A stretch of 7,349 nt of DNA from Chitinophagaceae bacterium. Lineage in GTDB: Bacteria > Bacteroidota > Bacteroidia > Chitinophagales > Chitinophagaceae. Where the stretch lies: contig DPWF01000022.1 of NCBI GenBank assembly GCA_003526435.1, positions 1 to 7,349 of the forward strand, written 5' to 3'. How positions within the stretch are numbered: position 1 is the first letter of the stretch; the number at the start of each line of letters is the position of its first letter. The translations under genes were made by a program, and so were the position numbers. The notes beneath the pieces are model-generated. The model was not told where the DNA came from. It searched no databases and saw only the letters and a program-made list of their open reading frames with translations. Shown here in pieces: positions 5,583 through 7,349 of the stretch.

Positions 5583-5702
5583 GAGTTAAACTATTACCCG
5601 AAAAGAAAAAGAATCCCTTCTGCGCAGAATGTTGAAGAAAAGACCCCCCTGCTCAGCTTTTACTTTGTTACTGTTTCAGTGCAAATTTTTTTAAGAAACC
5701 CT

Positions 5703-5710
5703 TACCTTTC
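5703..5710 (+). promoter_or_regulatory. Weak -7 box candidate for the hydrolase gene
   Basis: TACCTTTC differs from TAnnTTTG only in the last base and lies ten bases before the hydrolase ATG. No -33 box is seen 19-21 bases upstream, where there is only a T run, and the implied leader would be only a few bases. Listed as tentative. Confidence 0.25.
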
Positions 5711-5720
5711 CTGTATGCAC

Positions 5721-7349
5721 ATGAAAAAAATAGCCATTGTTATGGCCGCCTGCCTGCTGGTCATAACTTCCTTTGCCCAAGACACCGCAGCCATCTACCT
5801 CAAACTACAGGAGATTGCCATCATAGACCAGAAAGTGATGATGCCCATGCGCGACGGTATGCGACTGGCCACCGATATCTATCGCCCCAAAGGCAACCAG
5901 AAAGTGCCCATCGTTTTTTCCAAAACACCTTATCAGTTTAATACCTGGGTCGATGGTAAAATGACCACCCGCACCATGGAAGAAGCCTACAATGCTGTTT
6001 CCCGCGGTTATGCCTATGTGGTACAGAATGAAAGAGGACGTTATTTTTCGGAAGGTGAATGGGATATTCTCGGACCCCCCATTACCGATGGTTATGATGC
6101 ATTTACCTGGATGGCCAAACAACCCTGGAGCAATGGAAAAATCGGCGTAATTGGCTGTTCCTCTACTGCGGAATGGCAGATGGCTGTGGCCTCACAAAAC
6201 CATCCGGCGCTTGCAGCCATGGTGGCACAGGGTTTTGGTGCAGGAGTTGGTCGTGTAGGTAAATTTATGGAGCAGGGTAACTGGTACCGTGGTGGCGCAC
6301 AGCAGATGTTATTTACTGCCTGGCTCTATGGTACACAGAACGATAAATTCAAACCCACATTCCCTAAAAACATACAACAGAAAGATCTACAGCGCTTGCA
6401 ACGCTTTTATGATATGTCGACAGAAATGCCAAGGGTAGACTGGTCGGTAGGACTTCGTCACCTGCCTGTTCAGGATATCATTAAAAATGCAAAGGGATCT
6501 GATGGTGTGTATGAAGACATGATTCGCCGCAAACCCAATGATCCGAAATGGTTCAAAGGAGGTTTGTACCATGATAATATGCCACTGAATGTACCCGCCT
6601 ACTGGTTTGTATCCTGGTACGATGTATCATCGGCACCCAATATTGCGCTGTTTAACCATGTGCGCAAAGCGGCCAAAGACAAGGCTACAGCAGACAATCA
6701 GTATTTGGTGATAGCGCCTGTATTACACTGCTCTTATAAACGCGCTACAGAAAACACCATTGTGGGTGAAAGAAGTGTGGGCGATGCAAGACTTAACTAC
6801 GACGAACTTACCTGGGGTTGGTTTGATATGTTACTGAAAGGAGAGAAAAACGATTTCAAAGAAAAAAATCCCAGGGTACGTTATTATACCATGGGCAGCA
6901 ACAAATGGCAGCAGTCTGAAACATTTCCTCCGGCAAATACAGAAATGCAAAACTTCTACCTGTCAAGCGCCGGAAAAGCCAATACCAGAAATGGTGACGG
7001 CCAGTTAAGTACTACCCTGCCAAAAGAAGACAAGCCCGATGCATTTACATATGATCCTATGAATCCTGTTCCATCATACGGTGGTAATGTATGTTGTACT
7101 GGTAATGCTGTACAGGGAGGTTCATTCGATCAGTCGAAGATGGAATTGCGTGATGATATACTGGTGTACACATCAGAAGAGCTGAAAGAGGGGATAGAAG
7201 TAACGGGTTTTATTGAATCTACTTTATATGTATCATCAACAGGCCCGGATACGGATATCACTATTAAGTTGATTGATGTACACCCCGATGGCAAAGCTTA
7301 TAACCTTGATGAAACCATTCAGCGTTTACGTTACAGGGAAGGATACGAT
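5721..7349 (+). CDS. Secreted CocE/NonD-type hydrolase (S15 peptidase family), 3' end outside window
   Basis: 543 codons are open to the window edge, so the C-terminus is missing. The chain starts with a signal peptide (residues 1-19, ending ITSFA), so the enzyme is exported. The alpha/beta-hydrolase core of the X-Pro dipeptidyl-peptidase (S15) and cocaine esterase group spans about 38-340, and the jelly-roll C-terminal domain starts near 360. Likely active-site residues, aligned from memory to cocaine esterase, are nucleophile S147 in [11 protein letters not shown]301 in FVSWYD, H336 in APVLHC, and oxyanion Tyr71 in KTPYQ. The elbow is G-C-S-S-T-A, not the common G-x-S-Y-x-G, so the second oxyanion tyrosine position is Ser. 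The late block [19 protein letters not shown] matches the usual GPxDQ region before the C-terminal barrel. Probable activity is on esters or amides of small acyl or aminoacyl substrates; the substrate is unknown. An in-frame ATG at 5715 would add only Met-His; I chose 5721 for the standard MKK signal start. Confidence 0.88.
   Translation, partial: MKKIAIVMAACLLVITSFAQDTAAIYLKLQEIAIIDQKVMMPMRDGMRLATDIYRPKGNQKVPIVFSKTPYQFNTWVDGKMTTRTMEEAYNAVSRGYAYVVQNERGRYFSEGEWDILGPPITDGYDAFTWMAKQPWSNGKIGVIGCSSTAEWQMAVASQNHPALAAMVAQGFGAGVGRVGKFMEQGNWYRGGAQQMLFTAWLYGTQNDKFKPTFPKNIQQKDLQRLQRFYDMSTEMPRVDWSVGLRHLPVQDIIKNAKGSDGVYEDMIRRKPNDPKWFKGGLYHDNMPLNVPAYWFVSWYDVSSAPNIALFNHVRKAAKDKATADNQYLVIAPVLHCSYKRATENTIVGERSVGDARLNYDELTWGWFDMLLKGEKNDFKEKNPRVRYYTMGSNKWQQSETFPPANTEMQNFYLSSAGKANTRNGDGQLSTTLPKEDKPDAFTYDPMNPVPSYGGNVCCTGNAVQGGSFDQSKMELRDDILVYTSEELKEGIEVTGFIESTLYVSSTGPDTDITIKLIDVHPDGKAYNLDETIQRLRYREGYD

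Noticed and set aside
5805..6122. Minus-strand frame of 105 codons opposite the hydrolase gene
   Set aside because: It is antisense to the well-conserved hydrolase core and shows no family pattern; the same applies to the frame at 6387-6572.

Overview
The window looks like chromosomal DNA of a member of Bacteroidota, most likely near the Chitinophagaceae. This rests on moderate G+C, the lack of clear Shine-Dalgarno sites, a TAnnTTTG-type promoter box ahead of the tRNA gene, a lipoprotein with a C-K-K-D-E start to the mature chain, and gene families common in that phylum. It is inference from sequence character; no database search was made.

Layout. (1) 36-1544, minus strand: a large secreted lipoprotein of the choice-of-anchor I beta-propeller family, with a perfect 11-bp inverted repeat almost touching its start codon. 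(2) 1678-1898, plus strand: a tRNA-Phe(GAA) unit with a likely promoter, a leader made of short degenerate repeats, the tRNA with one C-A mismatch in its acceptor stem, and a strong intrinsic terminator. (3) 2051-4124, plus strand: a tight three-gene unit of a PadR-type repressor, a HAAS-domain two-pass membrane protein, and an exported DJ-1/PfpI (Hsp31-like) protein with a C-terminal helical-repeat extension. A perfect 9-bp inverted repeat ahead of padR is the likely operator, and a 16-bp hairpin follows the last gene. (4) 4174-4436: an intergenic stretch with a possible vestige of minus-strand coding DNA, then a cluster of GCGG-containing repeats. (5) 4437-5558, plus strand: a DUF4172-Fic-winged-helix AMP transferase with an intact active site and a built-in inhibitory motif. 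(6) 5721-7349, plus strand: a secreted CocE/NonD (S15-type) alpha/beta hydrolase that runs off the right edge.

How the parts may work together. The PadR-HAAS-DJ-1 unit reads as a self-regulated envelope module: a cytoplasmic repressor, a membrane partner of the kind that often sits next to PadR genes, and an exported enzyme of a family tied to carbonyl or oxidative damage. The Fic gene looks self-contained: it carries its own inhibitory helix, and its C-terminal winged helix is a good candidate to bind the GCGG repeats at its own start. The lipoprotein and the hydrolase are ordinary envelope functions with no visible link to these units. No phage, IS element, CRISPR array or complete mobile element is visible. 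The most interesting parts are the exported DJ-1 protein in a PadR-HAAS operon and the GCGG repeat array ahead of the Fic gene.
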